Source of the DNA: Sphingobium terrigena
GTDB lineage: Bacteria > Pseudomonadota > Alphaproteobacteria > Sphingomonadales > Sphingomonadaceae
Assembly (NCBI RefSeq): GCF_003591655.1
Contig: NZ_QVRA01000007.1
Span: forward strand, 1 to 64,000
Reading direction: 5' to 3'
Length of the DNA stretch: 64,000 bases
This document shows positions 17,210 to 25,222 of the stretch, piece after piece (the first letter of the stretch is position 1; each line of letters opens with the position of its first letter). The position numbers and the translations under genes were made by a program. The notes beneath the pieces were generated by a model that saw only the letters and a program-made list of their open reading frames with translations, searched no databases and was not told the DNA's origin.

Positions 17210-19547
17210 GGGGCAGCTCGATCACCACCATCGTCCCCTGCCCGGCCTGCGATACCAGTTCCAGCGTCCCGCCATGCGCCTGCGCCAGTTGGCGGGCGAG
17301 GGGCAGACCGATCCCGGCCTTGCCCCCGGTGCGCGCTTGGCCTGCGCGGGCGGCTGGATCGAACAGCAGCTTTTGCTGCTCGGCGGAAATGCCCGGCCCA
17401 TTGTCGGAAATGACGATCCGCGCACGATCCGTTCCGCCATCGCCATGCAACAAAACGCGCGCGCTCTTGCCGCAATAGCGCACGGCGTTTTCGAGCAGAT
17501 GGTCGATTGCCTGCCCGATCCTGCGGGCGTCCCCCTGCACCTGACCCAGGCTGGCCTCTATCGTCACCGCCAGATCAATCCCCTTAGCGTTCGCATCGGC
17601 GCGGACGCGATCGGCGCTGGCGCGCGCGACTGCCGCCAGATCGACTGGCGCGCGGTCGATCGGCAACGTCCCGGCCTCGCCCTGCGTCAGGTCCAGCACA
17701 TTGTCGATCAGCATCGACAGCCGGCCCGTGCTTTGCAGGATGCCGTCGACATAGTCCTTGGCCGATGCGCTGAGTTCCCCGGCATAGCCCGCGCTCATCA
17801 TCTCGGCGAACCCAGCGATGGTGGTCAGGGGCGTGCGCAATTCATAGCTCATATTCGTGACGAAAGCGGTCTTGACCTCATCGGCCTGCTCCAGCGCCAC
17901 ATTGCGGTCGCGCAGCACCTGTTCGACACGGCGGCTGTCGGTCACGTCGAGCATGGTAAAAAGCGCATTGCCATCGGGCAACGGGATGGCGGCAAATTCA
18001 AAGATGCGCCCGTCCGCAAAACCCACATGGCCGATCCGCTGCTTGCGCTCGACCGTCGCGGCGCGGACCAGTTCGCGCACCAGATTGGACTGTTGCGGCT
18101 TGGCCAGACGTTCCTGCACCGCGCGCATCAGATCATCGATACGTGGATGGGTCGCCAGCATGTCCTCCTCCGCACCCCAGACGGTGCGGAATCGGCTGTT
18201 CCACATCTGGAGGCGGCCGTCGGACGAAAAGACGCCGATCGATTCGAACAGATTGTCGAACGTCGCCGTCCGCACCCGCAGCAGCGTGTCGCGTGCGCTC
18301 GACAGCTGCACCTGCTCGGTGCGATCCTCGAAGATCAGCAGCAGGCCGCCGTCGGGCAGCGGCTGGGCATAGACGCGCAAATGGGTGCCGTCCTGCAACA
18401 GCCAGTTTTCCTCGACCGGATCGGGCGAGAGGAACCAGTCGCGCCGTTCCCCGCGCCAGGCGGGAAAGTCGCGATGTTCGGGCAGGCGGCGGGCGTCGCG
18501 CATCTGGTCCAGCACCCGCTCGAACAAGGGCGCGTCGGCCAATTGCTCCTGATGCAGGCCGAACAGGCTGATGAAGGGCTGGTTCCAGAAACGTAGCGCC
18601 CGGTCGGGACCAAAGCGCGCGACGCCCGCTGAAAGCCGATCCAGCAAGTCGCGCTGCGCCGCCTCCAGACGGCGATGCTCGACCCGCGCCTGTTCCAGCT
18701 CATGTTGATCGACCGCATAGCCCGCCACACCGGCCTCGCCCAGCGGCACATCGACCACGCGCATGGTGCGCCGTTCACCGTCGATCGTGGCGGGAACCAT
18801 GCGCTCGACCGGCTCGCCGCGTGCCAGTGCATCGGCGGCGGCGGCTTGCGGGGTCAGGCCGCTCACCGCCTCGACCAGTTCGACGCCGCTACCGATCACT
18901 TCGCGCGCGTCAGCACCGTCCACCGCACGGACATAGGCGCTGTTGACCAGGCTGAGGCGCAGATCGGGCGAACGGTGCCACATCGGGAAGGGCGCGGCTT
19001 CGACCAGACCCGCCAGCGCCTCCAGCGCGTCACGCAACTGATCGACCTGACCTTTGAGCGTCTGAATTTCAGACTGGCTGTCGGTCGCGTCGAATATCCA
19101 CAGCACAACGCCGCCATTGGACGCAAGGCCCGGCGCAGCAGGCGCGCCGCGCACCAGCAACAGCCGGGACGACCCAACGCCCCGCACCGGCAGGGCAAAG
19201 CTCTTGCCAGCCTTTTGCGCCGACGCAATCTCGCGAGCCAGCGCCGCGGCATCGTCGGGTTCCAGCCCCCCATCAGCGGCAGTCAGTTCAGAGGCGAATG
19301 TCGGAACGCGGGGCTTGCCCAGCCATTTGGCGAGGCGATCGGCAGCTTCCAGCCTGCCGTCGGGATGGATAACGACAGGCGCAGCAGGTGCGGAGGCAAG
19401 CAGCATCGCAAGCCGATCAAGCTTGCCCTGCGCCTGCATCCCCTCGCGCCGCATCCGTTGGCCAGTAGCAAGCGCCCACACGGCACCACCCAGCCACAGG
19501 GCCAGCACAATACCCAAAATGATAGCGGCCATGGGGGTCAGCGTCAT
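17202..19547 (-). CDS. divL: DivL-type multi-PAS pseudo-histidine kinase with tyrosine in the H-box
   Basis: The protein is 781 aa from the ATG at 19547 (GAGG just upstream; another ATG lies at 19565). It has one N-terminal membrane helix (about 5-27), a coiled coil, several PAS-like domains (about 165-280, 300-405, 425-545), a dimerisation domain and a HATPase domain. The H-box reads NMSYELRTPLT: the phospho-acceptor His is replaced by Tyr568, with codon TAT at complement 17844-17846. The ATPase boxes HLLENAVRY, DNGPGIS and GIGLPLARQL are kept. This is the hallmark of DivL, which in Caulobacter senses phosphorylated DivK and restrains CckA, and so CtrA. Its place next to tsaE supports orthology. 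Confidence 0.88.
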   Translation of the reverse strand: MTLTPMAAIILGIVLALWLGGAVWALATGQRMRREGMQAQGKLDRLAMLLASAPAAPVVIHPDGRLEAADRLAKWLGKPRVPTFASELTAADGGLEPDDAAALAREIASAQKAGKSFALPVRGVGSSRLLLVRGAPAAPGLASNGGVVLWIFDATDSQSEIQTLKGQVDQLRDALEALAGLVEAAPFPMWHRSPDLRLSLVNSAYVRAVDGADAREVIGSGVELVEAVSGLTPQAAAADALARGEPVERMVPATIDGERRTMRVVDVPLGEAGVAGYAVDQHELEQARVEHRRLEAAQRDLLDRLSAGVARFGPDRALRFWNQPFISLFGLHQEQLADAPLFERVLDQMRDARRLPEHRDFPAWRGERRDWFLSPDPVEENWLLQDGTHLRVYAQPLPDGGLLLIFEDRTEQVQLSSARDTLLRVRTATFDNLFESIGVFSSDGRLQMWNSRFRTVWGAEEDMLATHPRIDDLMRAVQERLAKPQQSNLVRELVRAATVERKQRIGHVGFADGRIFEFAAIPLPDGNALFTMLDVTDSRRVEQVLRDRNVALEQADEVKTAFVTNMSYELRTPLTTIAGFAEMMSAGYAGELSASAKDYVDGILQSTGRLSMLIDNVLDLTQGEAGTLPIDRAPVDLAAVARASADRVRADANAKGIDLAVTIEASLGQVQGDARRIGQAIDHLLENAVRYCGKSARVLLHGDGGTDRARIVISDNGPGISAEQQKLLFDPAARAGQARTGGKAGIGLPLARQLAQAHGGTLELVSQAGQGTMVVIELPRG

Positions 19548-19713
19548 TGCGCCCTCTGCTCCCATTTCGGCCGAACCTGCCTGTCGCTGTCCATAATCGC
19601 ACCGGGACTAACGCAAGTCGGGCGCAGCGGGAAGAAGGCGATGCAAAGAATTGCCCTATTGACCAAGGGCAATGAAAAAGGGGGAAGGCATCGCCGTCCC
19701 CCCATTTGCCTGA

Positions 19714-21132
19714 TCAATAGCGGTAATGGTCGGGCTTGAACGGCCCTTCGACCGGCACGCCGATATAGTCGGCCTGCTTCTGGCTCAGCTTGGTAAGCTT
19801 CACGCCCAGCTTTTCCAGATGCAGTTCGGCAACCTTCTCGTCCAGATGCTTGGGCAGGACATAGACCTCATTCTTATACTGCTCACTCTTGGTCCACAGT
19901 TCGATCTGCGCCAGCGTCTGGTTGGTGAAGCTGGCCGACATGACGAAGCTGGGGTGGCCGGTGGCATTGCCCAGATTGACCAGACGGCCCTTCGACAGGA
20001 CGATGATCTTCTTGCCATCGGGGAACTCAACTTCGTCCACCTGCGGCTTGATCTCGGTCCATTTGAAATTCTGGAGGCCCGCAATCTCGATCTCGCTGTC
20101 GAAATGGCCGATGTTGGACACGATCGCCATATTCTTCATCGCGCGCATATGATCGACGGTCAGGACGCCTTCATTGCCGGTCGCGGTGACGAAAATATCG
20201 GCGCGTGGGGCGGCCTCTTCCATCGTCACGACTTCATAGCCTTCCATCGCCGCCTGCAACGCGCAGATCGGATCGACTTCGGTCACCAGCACGCGCGCGC
20301 CGCCGTTGCGGAGCGACGCGGCCGACCCCTTGCCGACGTCGCCGAAGCCAGCGACGCAAGCGACCTTGCCGGCCAGCATCACATCGGTGCCGCGACGGAT
20401 CGCGTCGACCAGCGATTCCTTGCAACCATAGAGATTGTCGAACTTCGACTTGGTGACGCTGTCATTCACATTGATGGCGGGGAAAGGCAGCTTGCCCTTC
20501 TTGGCCAGCTCATAAAGGCGATGGACGCCGGTGGTGGTTTCTTCCGACACGCCCTTGATGGCGGCGACCGTCTTGGTCAGGAAGCCGGGACGTTCGGCCA
20601 GAACGCGCTTCAGCACCGAACAGAAGATTTCCTCTTCCTCGTTCGACGGGGTGAACAGCTCTTCGCCGGCCTCGACCCGCGCGCCCCACAGCGCGAACAT
20701 GGTGGCGTCCCCGCCATCGTCCAGGATCATGTTGCACACACCCGACGGATCATTGTGCCAGTCGAAGATGCGTTCGACATAGTCCCAATATTCCTGCAGC
20801 GTTTCGCCCTTGATGGCGAACACCGGCACGCCCGACGCGGCGATCGCGGCGGCGGCATGGTCCTGCGTCGAATAGATGTTGCACGTCGCCCAGCGGACCT
20901 GCGCACCCAGCGCGGTCAGCGTTTCGATCAGCACGGCGGTCTGGATCGTCATGTGCAGCGATCCGGTGATGCGCGCGCCCTTCAGCGGCTGCGACGGGCC
21001 GAATTCCGCGCGCAGGGCCATCAGGCCCGGCATTTCGGTTTCGGCGATATCCATTTCCTTGCGGCCGAAATCGGCCAGGGCGATATCGGCGATCACATAA
21101 TCCTGCGCCAGGGTGGCGGAAGCGGTGGCCAC
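19714..21132 (-). CDS. ahcY: S-adenosylhomocysteine hydrolase AhcY
   Basis: AhcY splits S-adenosylhomocysteine into adenosine and homocysteine, clearing the inhibitor left by methyltransferases. The 472-aa length and the bacterial insert region fit. Visible motifs are [27 protein letters not shown], the NAD-binding [15 protein letters not shown], the substrate Cys region [25 protein letters not shown] and the typical C-terminus [10 protein letters not shown], whose Lys and Tyr contact NAD of the partner subunit. The start is GTG with a GGAG site. A perfect palindrome 108 bp upstream is a probable operator. Confidence 0.97.
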   Translation of the reverse strand: MATASATLAQDYVIADIALADFGRKEMDIAETEMPGLMALRAEFGPSQPLKGARITGSLHMTIQTAVLIETLTALGAQVRWATCNIYSTQDHAAAAIAASGVPVFAIKGETLQEYWDYVERIFDWHNDPSGVCNMILDDGGDATMFALWGARVEAGEELFTPSNEEEEIFCSVLKRVLAERPGFLTKTVAAIKGVSEETTTGVHRLYELAKKGKLPFPAINVNDSVTKSKFDNLYGCKESLVDAIRRGTDVMLAGKVACVAGFGDVGKGSAASLRNGGARVLVTEVDPICALQAAMEGYEVVTMEEAAPRADIFVTATGNEGVLTVDHMRAMKNMAIVSNIGHFDSEIEIAGLQNFKWTEIKPQVDEVEFPDGKKIIVLSKGRLVNLGNATGHPSFVMSASFTNQTLAQIELWTKSEQYKNEVYVLPKHLDEKVAELHLEKLGVKLTKLSQKQADYIGVPVEGPFKPDHYRY

Positions 21133-21239
21133 GGTCGTGTCTCCGTAAACTTGAAATGATGCCTGTACCGCTGGAAAAAAGTCCGGGCGGCGGCGATGGC
21201 AAGCGCTTTACCAACCGCCGCCGCTCGTGGCAACTCAAT

Positions 21240-21255
21240 ATAAAGATTTCTTTAT
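21240..21255. promoter_or_regulatory. Palindromic operator upstream of ahcY (SahR-like site)
   Basis: ATAAAGATTTCTTTAT is a perfect 7-bp inverted repeat around TT in an otherwise GC-rich region. It lies in the ahcY leader, and AAAGA-N-TCTTT palindromes of this kind are found before methionine-cycle genes in alphaproteobacteria, where ArsR-type SahR repressors respond to S-adenosylhomocysteine. The regulator is not in the window, so the assignment is inferred. Confidence 0.5.
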
Positions 21256-21286
21256 GTGCTAACCTGATGAGCGATCGAAACCAGCG

Positions 21287-21847
21287 TCAGGCGGACCCAG
21301 CGCCCCGGACCAAATGCGACGCATCAACGCCGGCTGATGCATAGGACGCGGCCCATTTGCGTTGTGCCGGCACATCGAACAGCAGATCAGCATTGCCCGG
21401 TGCCAGGAACCAGCTGTCGCCCGTCATCTCGCGCTCCAGCTGTCCCGGCCCCCAGCCGGCATAGCCTAGCGCAACGAGATAGCGGCTTGGCCCCCTGCCC
21501 TGTGCAATCGCCTTCAATATGTCGAGTGAACCGGACAGGCCCCATTGTCCGCCGACCTGCACCATGTCCTGACCCGACCAGTCGAGCGAATGAAGCACGA
21601 AGCCGCGCCGCGGCTCGACCGGTCCACCGCGCAGCACCGGCCTGTCGGCAATGGCGCTGCCATCGATATCGAAACTGTCGAGCAGGCCATGCAGGCTCAC
21701 CCCTTCCATCTCCTCCCCGACCGCAATGCCCATCGCGCCGTCGGCGTCATGCACGCACAGCGCAACCACGCTATGATCGAAGCGCATGTCGGCCATGCCG
21801 GGAAGCGCGAGCAGAAAATGCCCGCCGAAGAAAGTCGTCTGGTCCAT
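21287..21847 (-). CDS. yqgE: YqgE/AlgH family protein
   Basis: A 186-aa protein of the conserved YqgE (AlgH, DUF179) family. The diagnostic opening FFGGHFLLALPGMADMRFD is followed by SVVALCVHDADGAMGIAVG, GGPVEPRRGFVLHS, and the late block YAGWGPGQLEREMTGDSWFL. Function is not settled; in some bacteria AlgH affects alginate gene control. The ATG at 21847 is correct although the frame stays open far upstream, because family similarity starts there and the peroxiredoxin gene runs divergently over the rest. The end at 21287 lies only some 30 bp from the ahcY operator. Confidence 0.93.
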   Translation of the reverse strand: MDQTTFFGGHFLLALPGMADMRFDHSVVALCVHDADGAMGIAVGEEMEGVSLHGLLDSFDIDGSAIADRPVLRGGPVEPRRGFVLHSLDWSGQDMVQVGGQWGLSGSLDILKAIAQGRGPSRYLVALGYAGWGPGQLEREMTGDSWFLAPGNADLLFDVPAQRKWAASYASAGVDASHLVRGAGSA

Positions 21848-21967
21848 GATCGGAATATAGACAAAGACAGGGTGATGCCAAGGATCAGGCGGCATATTCC
21901 GTGCCGGCTCTTGACAGTGCGCCCGCCAGCAACGACCTGCGCCATCGTGAGTTTCAGGAGAAGATGC

Positions 21968-22450
21968 ATGACCATTACAAAGGGCGACCGCCTCCCCAAC
22001 ACGACCTTCACGAAAATGACCGAGAATGGCCCGGAGGCCGTCGCGTCGGAGGACTATTTCGCGGGCCGGACTGTGGCGCTTTTTTCCGTCCCGGGTGCCT
22101 ACACACCGACCTGTTCGGCCAAGCATCTGCCCGGCTTCATCGAAAAGGCCGACGCGCTCAAGGAAAAGGGCGTCGATGAAATCGCCTGCACCGCCGTCAA
22201 CGACGCATTCGTCATGGGCGCGTGGGGCAAGTCTGCCGGTGCCGATGGCAAGGTGACGATGCTGGCCGATGGCAATGGCGATTTCGCGCAGGCCGTGGGC
22301 CTGACCATGGACGGCAGCAAATTCGGCCTGGGCCAGCGCGGCCAGCGTTTTTCGATGATCGTCAAGGACGGCGTCGTCGCCGAACTCAATGTCGAAGCGC
22401 CCGGCGACTTCAAGCTGTCGTCGGCTGAGCATATGCTGGGTCAGCTCTGA
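21968..22450 (+). CDS. Peroxiredoxin (Prx5-type)
   Basis: A 160-aa thiol peroxidase. The peroxidatic motif PGAYTPTCSAKHLPGF (Cys about 48) and the downstream DAFVMGAWGK block identify the Prx5/AhpE-like subgroup, which reduces peroxides with thioredoxin or glutathione as donor. The ATG at 21968 has AGGAG seven bases upstream and follows a 120-bp divergent promoter region shared with yqgE. A GC hairpin lies 10 bp after the stop. Reductant and substrate are not visible in the sequence; trxA is about 13 kb away. Confidence 0.93.
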   Translation: MTITKGDRLPNTTFTKMTENGPEAVASEDYFAGRTVALFSVPGAYTPTCSAKHLPGFIEKADALKEKGVDEIACTAVNDAFVMGAWGKSAGADGKVTMLADGNGDFAQAVGLTMDGSKFGLGQRGQRFSMIVKDGVVAELNVEAPGDFKLSSAEHMLGQL

Positions 22451-22459
22451 TTTCGGGTA

Positions 22460-22490
22460 TCGGCGCGCGTTTTTTTTGATCGCGCGCCGA
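22460..22490 (+). terminator. GC-rich hairpin with a T8 loop after the peroxiredoxin gene
   Basis: TCGGCGCGCG (22460-22469) and CGCGCGCCGA (22481-22490) form a perfect 10-bp stem around TTTTTTTTGAT. The T-run is in the loop rather than after the stem, so it is not a textbook intrinsic terminator, but its place 10 bp after the stop codon and before amn suggests termination or 3'-end protection. Confidence 0.45.
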
Positions 22491-22526
22491 CTTTCCTCCG
22501 TCATGCAACTGCGTTAGCAAGGGGCG

Positions 22527-23981
22527 ATGACACAAAGCATCGGCAGCGCAACGGTCACGCAACTGGACCGCCTCTACCAGACATCGATCGACACATTGCG
22601 CGACGCCATGCGCGCTTATGGCCGCGACGGCAGCATACCACCGCCCCAGGCGCGACAGGACCAGCGTTTCTGCTATCCCGAACTGCGGATCACCTATCAT
22701 GGCGACAGTGACGCGCCGCCGCCGGGCCGATCCTTCGCCCGCCTGTCCAAACCCGGTAGATACGTCACCACCGTAACCCGTCCCGCGATGTTCGCCGATT
22801 ATCTGGCCGAACAGATTGACCTGCTCGTCCGCGACTATGGGGTAGAGATTGAAACCGGGCTGAGCCACCAGCAAATCCCCTTCCCCTATGTGCTGGACGG
22901 GCTGGACATGGGGGCGCTCGACGGCACGCCGCCGACTGAACTGGCGCGCTACTTCCCCACGACCGAACTGGCCGAGATTGGCGACGAGATTGCCGATGGC
23001 CTCTTCATGCCTGATGCGGACGGGGAGCGGCCACTGGCGCTGTTCGATGGATTGCGCACAGACTTTTCGCTCGCGCGCCTCAAACATTATACCGGCACGC
23101 CCGCCGATCATGTGCAAAGCTACATCCTGTTCACCAACTATCACCGCTATGTGGATGAATTTGTCGCCTGGGCCTGCGCAGAGTTGCAGCGGGAGGGGAG
23201 CCGTTTCACCGCACTGTCGGGCGCTGGCGGCGTTTATGTGACCCCCGAAACGGCCGATCCGGCGCAGATGATCGCCGACAGCGCCTGGCGCAAGCATCAG
23301 ATGCCTGCCTATCATCTGATCGCGCCCGACGGCAGCGGCATCACTTTGGTCAATATCGGCGTCGGTCCCTCCAATGCCAAGACGATCTGCGATCATCTCG
23401 CCGTCCTTCGGCCCGAAGCCTGGCTGATGATCGGCCATTGCGGTGGCCTGAGGCCCAGCCAGCGGATCGGCGACTATGTGCTGGCGCACGCCTATCTGCG
23501 CGATGACAAGGTGCTGGACGCCATGCTGCCGCCTGAAATCCCGGTCCCGGCCATCGCCGAAGTGCAGGTGGCGATGGCGCAGGCGGCAGAAGCCGTGTTG
23601 GGCGGCCGCGACCCGGAGGATTTCAAGCGTCGCCTGCGCACCGGCACCGTTGTCACCACCGACGATCGCAACTGGGAATTGCGCTATTCCAGTTCCGCGC
23701 TGCGCTTCAGCCTGTCGCGAGCTGTGGGCATCGACATGGAATCAGCCACCATCGCAGCGCAGGGCTATCGGTTCCGGGTGCCTTACGGCACATTGCTGTG
23801 CGTGTCCGACAAGCCGATCCACGGCGAACTCAAGCTGCCGGGGCAGGCCAATCGCTTCTATGAGGAGGCGATCGCCAGCCATTTGCGCGTCGGCCTCATG
23901 ACCTGCGAATTGCTGCGTGAAGGCGGCGCGAAGCTTCACAGCCGCAAGCTGCGCGCGTTCAACGAACCGCCATTCAGATAA
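22527..23981 (+). CDS. amn: AMP nucleosidase
   Basis: Amn hydrolyses AMP to adenine and ribose-5-phosphate, adjusting adenylate pools. The 484-aa chain has the N-terminal regulatory AMN domain (about 10-170) and a purine-nucleoside-phosphorylase-like catalytic domain (about 230-470) with NIGVGPSNAKTICDHL, LMIGHCGGLRPSQRIGDYVL and the substrate loop VGIDMESATIAAQGYRFRVP. Length matches the family. AAGGGGCG precedes the ATG. It converges with the diguanylate cyclase gene; a 19-bp palindrome sits between them. Confidence 0.95.
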   Translation: MTQSIGSATVTQLDRLYQTSIDTLRDAMRAYGRDGSIPPPQARQDQRFCYPELRITYHGDSDAPPPGRSFARLSKPGRYVTTVTRPAMFADYLAEQIDLLVRDYGVEIETGLSHQQIPFPYVLDGLDMGALDGTPPTELARYFPTTELAEIGDEIADGLFMPDADGERPLALFDGLRTDFSLARLKHYTGTPADHVQSYILFTNYHRYVDEFVAWACAELQREGSRFTALSGAGGVYVTPETADPAQMIADSAWRKHQMPAYHLIAPDGSGITLVNIGVGPSNAKTICDHLAVLRPEAWLMIGHCGGLRPSQRIGDYVLAHAYLRDDKVLDAMLPPEIPVPAIAEVQVAMAQAAEAVLGGRDPEDFKRRLRTGTVVTTDDRNWELRYSSSALRFSLSRAVGIDMESATIAAQGYRFRVPYGTLLCVSDKPIHGELKLPGQANRFYEEAIASHLRVGLMTCELLREGGAKLHSRKLRAFNEPPFR

Positions 23982-23993
23982 GAGGGATTGCGA

Positions 23994-24012
23994 GTGAAAT
24001 GGACCATTTCAC
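23994..24012. repeat. 19-bp perfect palindrome between converging amn and GGDEF genes
   Basis: GTGAAATGG and CCATTTCAC are perfect inverted repeats around a single A. A one-base loop is poor for an RNA hairpin, so pairing would open a few inner bases. The position, 12 bp after amn and 28 bp before the end of the opposing gene, fits a bidirectional 3' end, but a protein-binding site cannot be excluded. Confidence 0.4.
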
Positions 24013-24039
24013 GGCTCGGAAATCCCGGCAAGAAAAGGC

Positions 24040-25191
24040 TCAGGCCGCGTTGCGCCAGATAGCGACACGATCCTTGCCATTGCGCTTGGCGTCGTAGAGC
24101 GCAGCGTCGGCGCGGGCGACCAGATCATCGAGTTGCTCGTCGCCCGCCTGCAATTCCGCCACGCCGAAACTGGCGCGCAATTGTGCGCGCGGAGCGTTGG
24201 GCAGGACCAGACAAGCAATTTCCGCGCGCACCCGCTCCATGACATCAGCCGCCGCCGCCGCCTCGGTTTCCACCAGCAGCAGGCCGAATTCATCGCCGCC
24301 CATGCGCGCAACAATGTCGCCGCGCCGCACCGCGCTGGTCAGTAACTGGGCAAAACCGCGCAGGGCGGCGTCCCCTGCGATATGGCCATGGCCGTCGTTC
24401 AGCGCCTTGAACCCGTCAAGATCGCACACCACCAGCGCCAATGGCCGGTTGTAACGGCGGGCATTGGCGATGGCGCGCGTCGCAGCCTCATCCAGCCCGC
24501 GCCGGTTGAGAACGTTGGTCAGCGGATCATGCCGCATCTGGCGCCGCAACTGGTGCGCCAGATCGCCAGCCACGACCATCACCGCCGCGACGCCCATGCC
24601 GACATAGAGCGACGGCAGGCCAAGACCCAATATCGCGCGATAGGTTGCCAGTCCCGTCGCCGGAGGTTTCCCCCAGCCACTGGCGGCGCTGACCGCCAAA
24701 GCCGCTTCAAACAGCGCGAATAGCAGGAACATGGTGAAAAACGCCATTTCCGGCGCGTTGAAACGGCGTTCGCGCGGCCAGAGTGCGGCGGCCGAACAGA
24801 GCATCAATAGGCCGACATAGCCCGGCACGATCATGCCCTGGAGCGATCGATCATGTATCATCGCCGCATAGATGCCGCCGACCGCGACGACCGATCCCGC
24901 GCCGACCATCAACCGCCATGGCACGTTCTGCCCCGACCGCTGGCGCACCCCCACCACGACCAGCGTGCCGCTGACGATGATGCACACCGCCGCCAGCGCC
25001 ATGAACGGCCCGCTTTTCAGGGCAATGCCGCCCGCGTTGGCGATCCACTGGACCATCGCTGCGCCATAGGAGAGCGCCCAGCTCAACACATGACGCTGCC
25101 GCCCAAAATGGAGCCACGCCACCCCCATCGCCAGCGCCATGATGACGCTGGTGAAGAAGAGCAAAGCAATGATGATGATCGCCGGGTCCAC
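24040..25191 (-). CDS. Membrane-bound diguanylate cyclase (GGDEF)
   Basis: A 383-aa protein with about six to seven membrane helices in the first 210 residues and a C-terminal GGDEF domain (about 220-380). The active site ARMGGDEFGLLL is intact, and RRGD five residues upstream is a complete RxxD inhibitory site, so the enzyme should make cyclic di-GMP from two GTP and be inhibited by product. There is no EAL domain. The sensory part is not a MASE type I can name. The start is GTG at 25191 after AAAGGGCC. It is transcribed alone between amn and the M2 peptidase. A c-di-GMP-binding PilZ protein is encoded at 2863. Confidence 0.92.
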   Translation of the reverse strand: MDPAIIIIALLFFTSVIMALAMGVAWLHFGRQRHVLSWALSYGAAMVQWIANAGGIALKSGPFMALAAVCIIVSGTLVVVGVRQRSGQNVPWRLMVGAGSVVAVGGIYAAMIHDRSLQGMIVPGYVGLLMLCSAAALWPRERRFNAPEMAFFTMFLLFALFEAALAVSAASGWGKPPATGLATYRAILGLGLPSLYVGMGVAAVMVVAGDLAHQLRRQMRHDPLTNVLNRRGLDEAATRAIANARRYNRPLALVVCDLDGFKALNDGHGHIAGDAALRGFAQLLTSAVRRGDIVARMGGDEFGLLLVETEAAAAADVMERVRAEIACLVLPNAPRAQLRASFGVAELQAGDEQLDDLVARADAALYDAKRNGKDRVAIWRNAA

Positions 25192-25222
25192 GGGCCGGCC
25201 CTTTACTGACTTTACTTGGCGA

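Noticed and set aside
21133..21286. SAH or SAM riboswitch in the ahcY leader
   Set aside because: I see a palindromic operator but no conserved riboswitch core that I can identify; a covariance-model search would be needed.
21287..22504. 405-aa minus-strand frame seemingly containing yqgE as its C-terminus
   Set aside because: Only the last 186 residues match YqgE; the rest is antisense to the peroxiredoxin gene, which has a good ribosome site.
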